Assembly: GCA_046760445.1 (NCBI GenBank)
Contig: JBHIEE010000054.1
Coordinates: 1-18,169 of the forward strand
Source: JBHIEE01 sp046760445
GTDB lineage: Bacteria; Acidobacteriota; Aminicenantia; JdFR-78
Direction: 5' to 3'
Length of the DNA stretch: 18,169 bases
The position numbers were made by a program, and so were the translations under genes. How positions within the stretch are numbered: position 1 is the stretch's first letter; each line of letters opens with the position of its first letter. A model generated the notes under the pieces. The model saw only the letters and a list, made by a program, of their open reading frames with translations, had not been told where the DNA came from and ran no database searches. Positions 8,634 to 14,621 of this stretch are shown here, in pieces.

Positions 8634-9029
8634 TTATTCTAAGGGCACGCATTTATAGCCATAACAGATAATTCCTGCTTCTCCTTCGGTTCTGATTTTG
8701 CGAAACTCTATTTTTACTCTTTTGCCTATGGCTAAATCCTCAAAATCGCAGTCAACAATTTGAGTCGTAATCCGGACTTCATTGTCTAATTCAATAATGC
8801 CTATTGCATAGGGAGCCTGATCAGTGAATTGCTCGGGAGGTATCCTGATAATGGTATAGGAAACAATTTTGCCTTCATCCTTTAATTTAATTGTTTCAAA
8901 TTCTCTGTTTTTACACCTGGGGCAGACTAATCGAGGTGGAAAAGCAATATAGCCACATTTCTTACATCGGCCAGCTTCCAATCTATATCTTTGTGGAATT
9001 TCTCGCCAGTATCTTTGGGGGGTAAGCAT
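8634..9029 (-). CDS. DUF35 zinc-ribbon/OB-fold protein, HMG-CoA synthase/thiolase partner
   Basis: A 131-residue acyl-CoA-binding scaffold of the DUF35 family. The N-terminal zinc ribbon has four cysteines: Cys22, Cys25, Cys36 and Cys39 (RCKKCGY and CPRCKNR). An OB fold follows (about 45-131) with GKIVSYTIIRIPPEQF, PYAIGIIELD and GKRVKIEF. In archaea the equivalent protein joins thiolase and HMG-CoA synthase into one complex that passes acetoacetyl-CoA through a shared CoA site. The gene is 11 bp downstream of the thiolase gene and third in an operon of exactly that composition, so the role is well supported. AGGAGG precedes the ATG. It is followed by about 120 bp of non-coding sequence before the glutaredoxin-like gene. 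Confidence 0.93.
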   Translation of the reverse strand: MLTPQRYWREIPQRYRLEAGRCKKCGYIAFPPRLVCPRCKNREFETIKLKDEGKIVSYTIIRIPPEQFTDQAPYAIGIIELDNEVRITTQIVDCDFEDLAIGKRVKIEFRKIRTEGEAGIICYGYKCVPLE

Positions 9030-9040
9030 TTTGACCTCCT

Positions 9041-10198
9041 TTATTCTTTTTCAAAAATGTGAACCAGAGTGCTTCCTCCGGTTCCTCCCATATTCTGGGT
9101 CATTCCTATTTTTGCATTTTTCACCTGTCTTTCCCCAGCTTCTTCTCGAAGTTGCTTAACCACTTCTATCACTTGAGCAACACCAGTTGCTCCCACAGGA
9201 TGTCCTTTAGATTTTAAACCACCACTCGTATTGACAGGAATTTTTCCTTCAAGCAAGGTTAAATCTTTTTCAACAGCTTTTCCTCCTTGACCTCTTTCAA
9301 AAAATCCCAGGGCTTCAGTAACACATATTTCAGCAATGGTAAAACAGTCATGAACTTCTACGAAATCAATATCTTTGGGGGTTTTGGCAGCCATCTTATA
9401 AGCCATTTCTGCTGCTTTGGCAGTGGCACTCAGCCAAGTAATGTCTTCCCTGGAATGTAGAGCAATGGTATCAGTTGCTTGACCAGAACCAATTATTTTT
9501 ATAATAGAATCTTTTTTAAGTTTTTTGGCTAATTCCACTGGGCAGATAATAACTGCTGCTGCTCCATCAGTAATTGGTGAACAATCAAGAAGCCTTAAAG
9601 GGTCAGAAATTAAAGGAGATTTCAACACATCTTCAACTGTAATTTCAAAAGGATATTGAGCCAATGGATTCTTAGCTCCGTGGCGGTGATTTTTCACTGC
9701 TACTTGAGCAAGTTGTTCTCTGGTAGTCCCATATTTATTCATATGAGCTTTGGCAATTAAAGCATATAACCCAGGAAAAGTAATACCATGATAACCTTCA
9801 TACTCTTGATCAGCAGCCGTGCCTAAGGCAAATGTCGCCTCACCACCTGTCACATCTGTCATTTTTTCTACACCTCCAACAAGCACTATATCACTCATTC
9901 CTGAGGCAACATCGATAAAGCCCAGGCGAAGAGCTAATCCCCCTGAGGCACAGGCTGATTCAACTCGGGAACTGGGGATAGGCGCCACTCCTAAGTAGTC
10001 AGCCAGTAGAGAAGCAATATGTTCCTGCCCAATGAAAAGGCCTGAGGACATCGAGCCAACATACATCGAATCAATCTTATCTACCCCTGCATCATCAATA
10101 GCCAGTAAAGCAGCCTCAACAAACATTTCTCTCAATGACTTTTTCCAGAGTTCACCCCATTTATTCATTCCCACACCAATAATAGCCACTTCTCTCAT
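9041..10198 (-). CDS. acetyl-CoA acetyltransferase (archaeal-type thiolase)
   Basis: A 385-residue thiolase that condenses two acetyl-CoA to acetoacetyl-CoA, the first step of the mevalonate pathway. Catalytic residues can be placed: nucleophile Cys83 (ESACASGG), His283 (EVHDCFTIAE) and His333 (GHPVGATG). The usual second catalytic cysteine of degradative thiolases (a CxG near the C-terminus) is replaced by NMGGTGG, as in the archaeal/SCP2-like branch. I chose the ATG at 10198 because it gives the canonical N-terminus MREVAIIGVG and has an AGGAGGG site; an in-frame start 21 codons upstream would reach back into the HMG-CoA synthase gene. It is second in the operon, 13 bp after the synthase stop and 11 bp before DUF35. 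This is the archaeal gene order. Confidence 0.93.
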   Translation of the reverse strand: MREVAIIGVGMNKWGELWKKSLREMFVEAALLAIDDAGVDKIDSMYVGSMSSGLFIGQEHIASLLADYLGVAPIPSSRVESACASGGLALRLGFIDVASGMSDIVLVGGVEKMTDVTGGEATFALGTAADQEYEGYHGITFPGLYALIAKAHMNKYGTTREQLAQVAVKNHRHGAKNPLAQYPFEITVEDVLKSPLISDPLRLLDCSPITDGAAAVIICPVELAKKLKKDSIIKIIGSGQATDTIALHSREDITWLSATAKAAEMAYKMAAKTPKDIDFVEVHDCFTIAEICVTEALGFFERGQGGKAVEKDLTLLEGKIPVNTSGGLKSKGHPVGATGVAQVIEVVKQLREEAGERQVKNAKIGMTQNMGGTGGSTLVHIFEKE

Positions 10199-10211
10199 TT
10201 TACCCTCCTTT

Positions 10212-11255
10212 CTACGCTTTCTTAATTTTTCCTCTGAATTTAGCATAAGTGCCGTAATCAATATAAATTTTTTCTCCGTCTACCATCTCTTTTGTTTTGA
10301 GAGCCTTATCTCTAACTTCATTAATCCTTTCAGTTACTCGAAAAATAAAGGCATCACTTCCTGCTCCTGAGCCAAAGGAGACAATTAAAATTCTATCTCC
10401 AGGCTGAGCAATATCAAGAGTGGACGTAAGTCCCAAAGGTGATGATCCAGAATAAGTATTGCCTATTTTAGGAACAAGTAATCCTGGCTCAATTTGTTCT
10501 CGAGAAAAACCCAACATTTTACCAACTTTTAAAGGGAACTTGCCGTTTGGTTGATGAAAAATCACATAGTTAAAATCCTTTGGTTGGGTATTAGTTTTGT
10601 CCATAATCCCTCTGGCTGCTCCAATAATGTGTTTAAAATAAGCCTGTTCTCCTGTGAATCGGCCACCATGTCGAGGATAAGATTGATATTCTCTTCGCCA
10701 GAAATCTGGAGTATCAGTCATAAAAGAATAAGTTTCTTCCACAATGGCTAAAATATTTTCCTCACCAAAAATAAAGGCAGCTGCCCCTGCAGCAGCTGAA
10801 TATTCTAAAGCATCACCTGGAGCTCCTTGAGATGTATCAGCTCCCACTGCTAAACCATACTTCACTTCTCCTCCTTTAACCAGGCCATAACAAACATACA
10901 TCGCCTCAGTGCCCGCTTTGCAAGCAAACTCATAGTCAGCACAATGCACATCAGGAACAGCACCAATTGCTTCGGCCAGGACAGTACCAGAAGGTTTAAC
11001 CGCATAAGGGTGAGACTCTGAACCAACATAGACTGCTCCTATTTCTTTAGGATCTATCTCTGCTCTTTTTAACGCATTCTTGGTTGCTTCCACTGACATA
11101 GTAATAGTATCTTGATCAGGAAAAGGAACTGACTTTTCTTCAAGCATCAATCCTCTCTTATAAGTTGGAGCATCTGCTCCCCAGACTTTAGCAATTTCTT
11201 CAACTTTAATTCTGTAACGAGGGAGATAGGCTCCATAACCAACTATACCTACCAT
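10212..11255 (-). CDS. hydroxymethylglutaryl-CoA synthase, archaeal type
   Basis: A 347-residue thiolase-fold enzyme that joins acetyl-CoA and acetoacetyl-CoA into HMG-CoA, the committed step toward mevalonate. Visible active-site residues are Glu80 (YVGSESHPYAVKP), Cys112 (EFACKAGTEA) and His234 (IFHQPNGKFP). The N-terminus GIVGYGAYLPRYRI and the C-terminal GDRILIVSFGSGAGSDAF are typical of the short archaeal form; eukaryotic and Gram-positive enzymes are usually longer and more distant. A clear AAGGAGG site precedes the ATG at 11255. It starts an operon with thiolase and DUF35, so acetoacetyl-CoA is probably channelled within a complex. No HMG-CoA reductase or later mevalonate gene is in the window. 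The main alternative, a beta-branching polyketide HMGS, does not fit this company. Confidence 0.93.
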   Translation of the reverse strand: MVGIVGYGAYLPRYRIKVEEIAKVWGADAPTYKRGLMLEEKSVPFPDQDTITMSVEATKNALKRAEIDPKEIGAVYVGSESHPYAVKPSGTVLAEAIGAVPDVHCADYEFACKAGTEAMYVCYGLVKGGEVKYGLAVGADTSQGAPGDALEYSAAAGAAAFIFGEENILAIVEETYSFMTDTPDFWRREYQSYPRHGGRFTGEQAYFKHIIGAARGIMDKTNTQPKDFNYVIFHQPNGKFPLKVGKMLGFSREQIEPGLLVPKIGNTYSGSSPLGLTSTLDIAQPGDRILIVSFGSGAGSDAFIFRVTERINEVRDKALKTKEMVDGEKIYIDYGTYAKFRGKIKKA

Positions 11256-11319
11256 TTTTAACCTCCTTTCTATCTAAAGTCTTTTCAAATTTAAAAACCT
11301 AATACTAGTAAAGGCTTTC

Positions 11320-11335
11320 TCCCGAGTACTCGGGA
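11320..11335. repeat. 16-bp perfect palindrome, copy 1
   Basis: TCCCGAGTACTCGGGA is perfectly self-complementary. Fifteen of its 16 bases recur as the centre of the 44-bp palindrome at 13202-13245. The two copies bracket the aldehyde dehydrogenase gene. Outside the 16 bp this copy loses most of its symmetry. No T-run follows on either side, so an ordinary terminator is unlikely. Confidence 0.75.
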
Positions 11336-11360
11336 TTGGCTTCATCTCCAAATAAATTAA

Positions 11361-11508
11361 ATCCTAAATCCTAAGCTCTAAATTCTAAACAAATTCAAAA
11401 TCCAAATGTTCTAAATTCAAAACGGATTAAAGCAGTTTTTGTTTTGGTCATTTGAATTTTGGTAATTGGGATTTGTTTAGTATTTCGGATTTAGAATTTA
11501 GTATTTTT
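11361..11508. repeat. AT-rich imperfect inverted repeat (MITE-like)
   Basis: The left arm (about 11361-11423) and right arm (about 11441-11508) pair imperfectly over about 63 bp around an unpaired centre near 11424-11440. Shared blocks include CTAAACAAAT on one side and ATTTGTTTAG on the other, plus CTAAAT and CAAAT motifs with counterparts. The arms are dominated by AATTC, TAAAT and AAATCC words. It contains no credible gene. Such a structure suggests a non-autonomous palindromic repeat spread through the genome, but I can see only one copy here. Confidence 0.6.
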
Positions 11509-11620
11509 ATTCTATCCTTACTCATATATTGAAATTCCCATCTCTTAATAATAGCTTCAATGATCATTTGAAAACCCTCATATAGAATAACCTAAATCTA
11601 AATGTTTTTAGAAATTCTTT

Positions 11621-13033
11621 TTAAAGATTAAAACAGACGACTTTGGGCTCTGTCATTTCCAAAAGGGCAAATTTGATTCCTTCTCTTCCCAAGCCGCTGT
11701 ATTTCACTCCACCAAAAGGCATCATATCAATTCGATAATCAGAGGAATCATTAACCATTACTCCTCCCACTTCCAGTTCTCTTATGGCCTTAAAAGCATT
11801 TTCTATATTTTGAGTAAAAATTCCTGCTTGGAGTCCGAATTTTACATTATTAGCTAATTTGATTGCCTCGTCAAGGGAATTTACTCGATAAAGACTAACC
11901 ACAGGGCCAAAAACCTCCTCACAGTCAAGCCTAACTCCTAGAGGAACATTTTTTAAAACAGTAGGCTCAAATAGAGTTCCCTTTCTTTTTCCTCCAGTTA
12001 AAATTGTTGCTCCAGCTTCTACTGCTTCTTTAACCCATTTCTCTACCCTCTCTGCTTCTGCCTCAGTAATCATTGGTCCCATATCTGTTTCTTCGTCAAG
12101 TTGATAGCCGACTTTCATTTTTTTGGTTCGTTCAACAAATTTTTGTTCGAAATCATCATAGACTGCCTGATGGATGTAAACTCGCTGCACACCAAGACAG
12201 TTCTGACCAACAGCCCAGAAAGCACCAGAAACAGTGAGTTCGACGGCTTTCTTCAGATTAGCATCATCCATTACAATTACTGGAGAATTAGAACCTAATT
12301 CCATCCCTATCTTTTTAAGCCCTGCTTTCTTTAATATTTCCAACCCAGCTTCAGTTCCTCCAGTAAAAGTGATCATCCTTACCCTCGGATCAGTAATTAA
12401 GGCATCTCCTATCTTATGTCCATAACCAGTAACAATATTTAATATTTTGGAAGGCAAGCCAGCCTCTAAAAGAGCTTCTCCTAACTTTAAGGCAGAAAGG
12501 GGAGTCACAGTAGCTGGTTTTAAGACAACTGAATTTCCTCCAGCAATAGCTGGTCCTATTTTATGAGCCACTAAATTCAAAGGATCATTAAAAGGAGTAA
12601 TAGTCACAATTGTTCCAATAGGAAAGCGATAATAATAACCAACTCGGTTCTCTGAGCCTACCCTACTGTCAAAAGGCAGGGTTTCTCCAACCACTCGTCT
12701 CGCCTCCTCAGCAGAAATGGTTATCGTATCTATGCAGCGAGTAACTTCAAGTCTCGCTTCCCGAATAGTCTTACTTCCTTCAGTAGCGATGGTTTGGGCA
12801 AATTCTTCGTGATTTTGACGTAAGACATCGGCTGTTTTTCTTAAAATATTTATTCTTTTATGCACAGGCAGATTCTTACTTATAGAAAAGCCTTCCCCAG
12901 CACTGTCAATCGCAGCCTTAACATCTTCTTCAGTTCCACTGGGCACAGTGTCTATGAGTTCATTATTATATGGATTCCTGACTTCAATCTTTTCTTCTTT
13001 ATCCACCCATTTCCCACCAATTAACATTTTCAT
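11621..13033 (-). CDS. NAD(P)-dependent aldehyde dehydrogenase
   Basis: A 470-residue member of the aldehyde dehydrogenase superfamily, oxidising an aldehyde to its acid with NAD(P)+. Catalytic residues are Asn149 (TPFNDPLN), Glu245 (GMELGSNSP) and Cys279 (GQNCLGVQ), with the standard 34-residue spacing between Glu and Cys. The cofactor-binding lysine is Lys172 (VLKPATVTPLS) and the glycine motif is FTGGTEAG (223-230). The GQNCLG active site and overall look are closest to lactaldehyde/glyceraldehyde-type enzymes of the GapN/archaeal group, but I cannot fix the substrate. The ATG has an AGGAGG site 6 nt upstream. It is divergent from the metalloid locus and is bracketed by two related palindromes. 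Whether it is functionally linked to the mevalonate operon downstream is unknown. Confidence 0.9.
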   Translation of the reverse strand: MKMLIGGKWVDKEEKIEVRNPYNNELIDTVPSGTEEDVKAAIDSAGEGFSISKNLPVHKRINILRKTADVLRQNHEEFAQTIATEGSKTIREARLEVTRCIDTITISAEEARRVVGETLPFDSRVGSENRVGYYYRFPIGTIVTITPFNDPLNLVAHKIGPAIAGGNSVVLKPATVTPLSALKLGEALLEAGLPSKILNIVTGYGHKIGDALITDPRVRMITFTGGTEAGLEILKKAGLKKIGMELGSNSPVIVMDDANLKKAVELTVSGAFWAVGQNCLGVQRVYIHQAVYDDFEQKFVERTKKMKVGYQLDEETDMGPMITEAEAERVEKWVKEAVEAGATILTGGKRKGTLFEPTVLKNVPLGVRLDCEEVFGPVVSLYRVNSLDEAIKLANNVKFGLQAGIFTQNIENAFKAIRELEVGGVMVNDSSDYRIDMMPFGGVKYSGLGREGIKFALLEMTEPKVVCFNL

Positions 13034-13069
13034 TTTATTCCTCCTAATTCCTAAGATTATTTCCTCTTA

Positions 13070-13098
13070 ATTTAAACTTATACTTTCTCAATAGTCAA
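13070..13098 (-). promoter_or_regulatory. possible promoter of the aldehyde dehydrogenase gene
   Basis: On the minus strand TTGACT (13098-13093) is followed after 17 bp by TTAAAT (13075-13070), about 36 bp upstream of the ATG. The -35 box is good and the -10 box only moderate. The region is very AT-rich, so a chance match is possible. Confidence 0.4.
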
Positions 13099-13201
13099 TA
13101 TTTCTTTGAATCTGAAAGTTTCCTGAAAATTTTTACTGAATTATATTAAATATGAAACAAATAAATTCCAAGGGTTTTTCGATAGACTCATGGGCTGTGC
13201 A

Positions 13202-13245
13202 GTTTACGGAGTTTATTCCGAGTACTCGGGATAAACTCCGTAAAC
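13202..13245. repeat. 44-bp near-perfect palindrome, copy 2 of the CCGAGTACTCGG element
   Basis: Two 22-bp arms meet without a spacer between 13223 and 13224 and match at 21 of 22 positions. The single exception, T13217 opposite G13230, would still form a G-U wobble in RNA. The central 16 bp are nearly identical to the palindrome at 11320-11335. It lies about 70 bp upstream of the regulator promoter and has no adjacent T-run, so a dispersed palindromic repeat or protein-binding site is more likely than a terminator. Confidence 0.8.
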
Positions 13246-13315
13246 ACAAGAACCGTTAAGTAAGATTGTCCTTCGCCGGCTAAAAGAAAAATAACCGTAA
13301 AAAATAAAAAAACAC

Positions 13316-13344
13316 TTGACAGGCTCTATTTATTTATGTATTTT
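13316..13344 (+). promoter_or_regulatory. promoter of the AbrB-like regulator / ars-type locus
   Basis: TTGACA (13316-13321) and TATTTT (13339-13344) are separated by 17 bp, a strong sigma-70-type match. Transcription would start near 13351, about 60 nt before the ATG at 13414. It likely drives the whole plus-strand set to ArsM, since the internal gaps are short and carry ribosome binding sites but no obvious promoter. Confidence 0.65.
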
Positions 13345-13346
13345 AT

Positions 13347-13390
13347 TCAGTGTATACTGATTTTTCAGAAAAGTCTAAATTCTCTGAAAA
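13347..13390 (+). promoter_or_regulatory. operator-like inverted repeats at the transcription start
   Basis: Immediately after the -10 box lies TCAGTGTATACTGA (13347-13360), with TCAGT and ACTGA as arms. It is followed by TTTTCAGA (13362-13369) paired with TCTGAAAA (13383-13390) across a 13-nt loop. The words TCAG and CTGA recur in both, suggesting related half-sites. Their position over the expected start point suits a repressor, possibly the encoded AbrB-family protein itself. The second could instead form a weak RNA hairpin before the ribosome binding site. Confidence 0.4.
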
Positions 13391-13413
13391 TATTGCCCAA
13401 GGAGGTGATAAAA

Positions 13414-13695
13414 ATGGTCGAAAAAGATAAAAATGAATCTTGTTGCGCACCGATGGGTAAGAGTATGGGTTGCTGTAAAGTTGAATCAATAATAAGCGTA
13501 GATGACAGGGGGCAGATGGTGCTTCCCAAGGAAATAAGAGATAAAGCAAGAATTCAAGCTGGAGATAAATTAACTGTTATAAGTTGGGAAAAAGATGGGA
13601 AGGTATGCTGCATTTCTTTAATTAAGGCCGAAGATTTTGCAGAAATGATAAAGGATCTACTCGGTCCTATGATGAGAGAGATAATCGCAAAATGA
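13414..13695 (+). CDS. AbrB/MazE-like regulator with three Cys-Cys pairs (HgcAB-associated-type)
   Basis: A 93-residue small DNA-binding-type protein. The AbrB/SpoVT swapped-hairpin domain occupies about residues 24-72 (VESIISVDDRGQMVLPKEIR, then IQAGDKLTVISW). It has three vicinal cysteine pairs: Cys10-11, Cys20-21 and Cys65-66. These suit binding of As(III), Hg(II) or a similar thiophilic ion. The pattern resembles proteins annotated as 'HgcAB-associated protein' near mercury-methylation genes, from memory; hgcA and hgcB are not in this window. I chose the ATG at 13414 because GGAGGTGAT sits 4 nt upstream, and because an in-frame start at 13336 would lie inside the promoter. It is first in a plus-strand set ending with ArsM. 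Most likely it senses a metalloid and controls the set; a non-regulatory metal-handling role is the alternative. Confidence 0.85.
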   Translation: MVEKDKNESCCAPMGKSMGCCKVESIISVDDRGQMVLPKEIRDKARIQAGDKLTVISWEKDGKVCCISLIKAEDFAEMIKDLLGPMMREIIAK

Positions 13696-13763
13696 TATTA
13701 GTAAAACTGGTTATGTTAACTAAAAATGATGTCTAAATCTTTGGAGAAGAAGGAGGTGGAAAT

Positions 13764-13832
13764 ATGAGGCGATTTGTAATTCCGCGTGTAGCCCATTGTT
13801 GCGAAGGCGCCTGTATTCAGTCCCGGGCATGA
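13764..13832 (+). CDS. cysteine-rich micro-ORF (22 aa)
   Basis: A very short frame with an excellent AAGGAGGTGG ribosome binding site (13750-13759) and 4-nt spacing. It encodes MRRFVIPRVAHCCEGACIQS plus two more residues, with Cys12, Cys13 and Cys17. No family is recognised. Its TGA stop overlaps the ATG of a second cysteine-containing micro-ORF. Insertion of a single base in the CCCGGG run near 13822-13827 would join both into one protein of about 39 residues with five cysteines. So it may be a real micro-peptide, the start of a frameshifted gene, or the site of a sequencing error. The segment is markedly GC-rich (49 of 80 bases, 13781-13860) against its AT-rich surroundings. It lies between the AbrB-like and nitroreductase genes and reads the same way. 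Confidence 0.45.
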   Translation: MRRFVIPRVAHCCEGACIQSRA

Positions 13833-13882
13833 CGGTAAACTGCCCAGCCCCAGGCAAGACCGAAACCTGTTCTTATTATTGA
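13829..13882 (+). CDS. second cysteine-containing micro-ORF (17 aa), overlapping the first
   Basis: This frame begins at the ATGA overlap with the preceding micro-ORF and encodes MTVNCPAPGKTETCSYY, with Cys5 and Cys14, ending in TGA. It has no good ribosome binding site of its own, so it would depend on translational coupling or, more likely, is the C-terminal part of a single small protein split by a -1 frame change. The cysteines and proline/glycine content resemble a small metal-binding tail, but no family is recognised. The nitroreductase ribosome binding site begins about 16 nt further on. Confidence 0.3.
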   Translation: MTVNCPAPGKTETCSYY

Positions 13883-13912
13883 TGAGATAATAACTTTTGG
13901 AGGTGATTAAAA

Positions 13913-14548
13913 ATGGAGGTCAAACATATGAGAACTTTTCTAGAGGTCATAATGACCAGAAGGAGTATAAGGGACTTCAAGGAGGGGAATATACCTCCTG
14001 AAGACGTAGAGAGGATACTTCAGGCCGGTATTATGGCACCTTCTCCAGGCAATAGCCAACCGTGGCGATTCCATGTAATTAGGGGGAAGACCAAAGAGAA
14101 GTTTGTAGAGGTATTAAAGAATATAAAAACCATCCCACCTTTATGGCATCAGCTTGTTGTTAGAAGCATGGGAATTGTGCCTGTAGTTATAGCAGTGGAG
14201 AACCCCATTTTTACAAATAAAGACGATAGTTCTTCTTCCAATGCATTTAAAGTTTGCGGAGAAACCAAATTAAAAACTACTTTCATAAATAAAGATGATA
14301 TCACCTCTCTCGGATCTCTTCTAGGGACAGCTGCCAGTGTAGAAAACATGCTGCTTGCAGCTCATTCTTTAGGGTATGGTAGCGTTTGGTTAGCATTCCC
14401 CCCTATACTTGAAGCTGTAAAAGAGATTATAGAAATCCATGGAGAGATAGTAGGCGTCCTTCCCGTAGGACATCCTGCAGACCATCAAAAAGAATATGTA
14501 AATCGCTCACGTAAGCCTATGGAGGAGGTTACAAAATTTTATGACTAA
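13913..14548 (+). CDS. nitroreductase-family flavoprotein
   Basis: A 211-residue NAD(P)H-dependent oxidoreductase of the nitroreductase family, usually an FMN-binding homodimer. The FMN-phosphate motif is TRRSIRDFKEG (about residues 15-25), and the second family motif is MAPSPGNSQPWRFHVI (about 41-56). The C-terminal glycine region is AHSLGYGSVWLAF (about 150-162) and VGVLPVGHPAD. The middle part (about 100-130) is polar, poorly conserved and looks like an insertion. The substrate is unknown; in this setting reduction of a metalloid or an organic arsenical is possible but unproven. Start choice is ambiguous: ATG at 13913 has GGAGGTGAT upstream, while an in-frame ATG at 13928 has its own GGAGGTC site. 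It sits between the cysteine micro-ORFs and ArsM. Confidence 0.87.
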   Translation: MEVKHMRTFLEVIMTRRSIRDFKEGNIPPEDVERILQAGIMAPSPGNSQPWRFHVIRGKTKEKFVEVLKNIKTIPPLWHQLVVRSMGIVPVVIAVENPIFTNKDDSSSSNAFKVCGETKLKTTFINKDDITSLGSLLGTAASVENMLLAAHSLGYGSVWLAFPPILEAVKEIIEIHGEIVGVLPVGHPADHQKEYVNRSRKPMEEVTKFYD

Positions 14549-14565
14549 GAAAGGACACTTATATT

Positions 14566-14619
14566 ATGGAAGTCCTTGAGATAATCCGAAAAAGAAGAAC
14601 AGAATTAAAGGGAGGATAA
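14566..14619 (+). pseudogene. nitroreductase N-terminal stub (17 codons)
   Basis: A short frame reading MEVLEIIRKRRTELKGG then TAA, directly after the nitroreductase gene. The first eleven residues match the usual opening of nitroreductase-family proteins (M-E-x-x-E-x-I-x-x-R-R). After that it reads into the AGGGAGGATAA leader of the ArsM gene, which begins 2 nt later. It looks like the 5' end of a second nitroreductase gene whose body was deleted, leaving its start in front of ArsM. An AAGGA sequence precedes it, so it may still be translated and couple to ArsM. A chance resemblance is possible because the fragment is short. Confidence 0.45.
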
Positions 14620-14621
14620 AA

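Larger units (their letters stand above)
11256..11620. other. 365-bp non-coding gap with two repeat elements
   Basis: This gap lies between the aldehyde dehydrogenase stop and the HMG-CoA synthase start, both on the minus strand. It holds a 16-bp perfect palindrome (11320-11335) and an AT-rich imperfect inverted repeat (about 11361-11508). The rest (11509-11620) shows no gene. I see no convincing rho-independent terminator after the dehydrogenase and no strong promoter for the synthase, although one must exist if the operon is separately expressed. Confidence 0.7.
13034..13413. other. 380-bp divergent intergenic region
   Basis: It separates the aldehyde dehydrogenase (minus) from the AbrB-family regulator (plus). 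From left to right it holds a plausible dehydrogenase promoter (13070-13098), a 44-bp near-perfect palindrome (13202-13245), a strong promoter for the regulator (13316-13344), and two small inverted repeats (13347-13390). I see no gene in 13099-13201 or 13246-13315. Confidence 0.75.

Noticed and set aside
10032..10370. A plus-strand frame across the thiolase/HMG-CoA synthase junction
   Set aside because: It is antisense to two well-identified catalytic genes and shows serine/isoleucine-rich shadow composition.
8634..11255. The idea that the window is archaeal because of the mevalonate-entry operon
   Set aside because: DivIVA, YggT, SfsA, sigma-70-like promoters and an outer-membrane-type protein all point to a bacterium.
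11448..11567. A 39-codon minus-strand frame downstream of the aldehyde dehydrogenase
   Set aside because: Its second half is a translation of the AT-rich inverted repeat, it lacks a ribosome binding site, and no family is recognisable.
13764..13832. Selenocysteine reading of the TGA ending the first micro-ORF
   Set aside because: Read-through meets TAA after one further codon, so no extended protein results.
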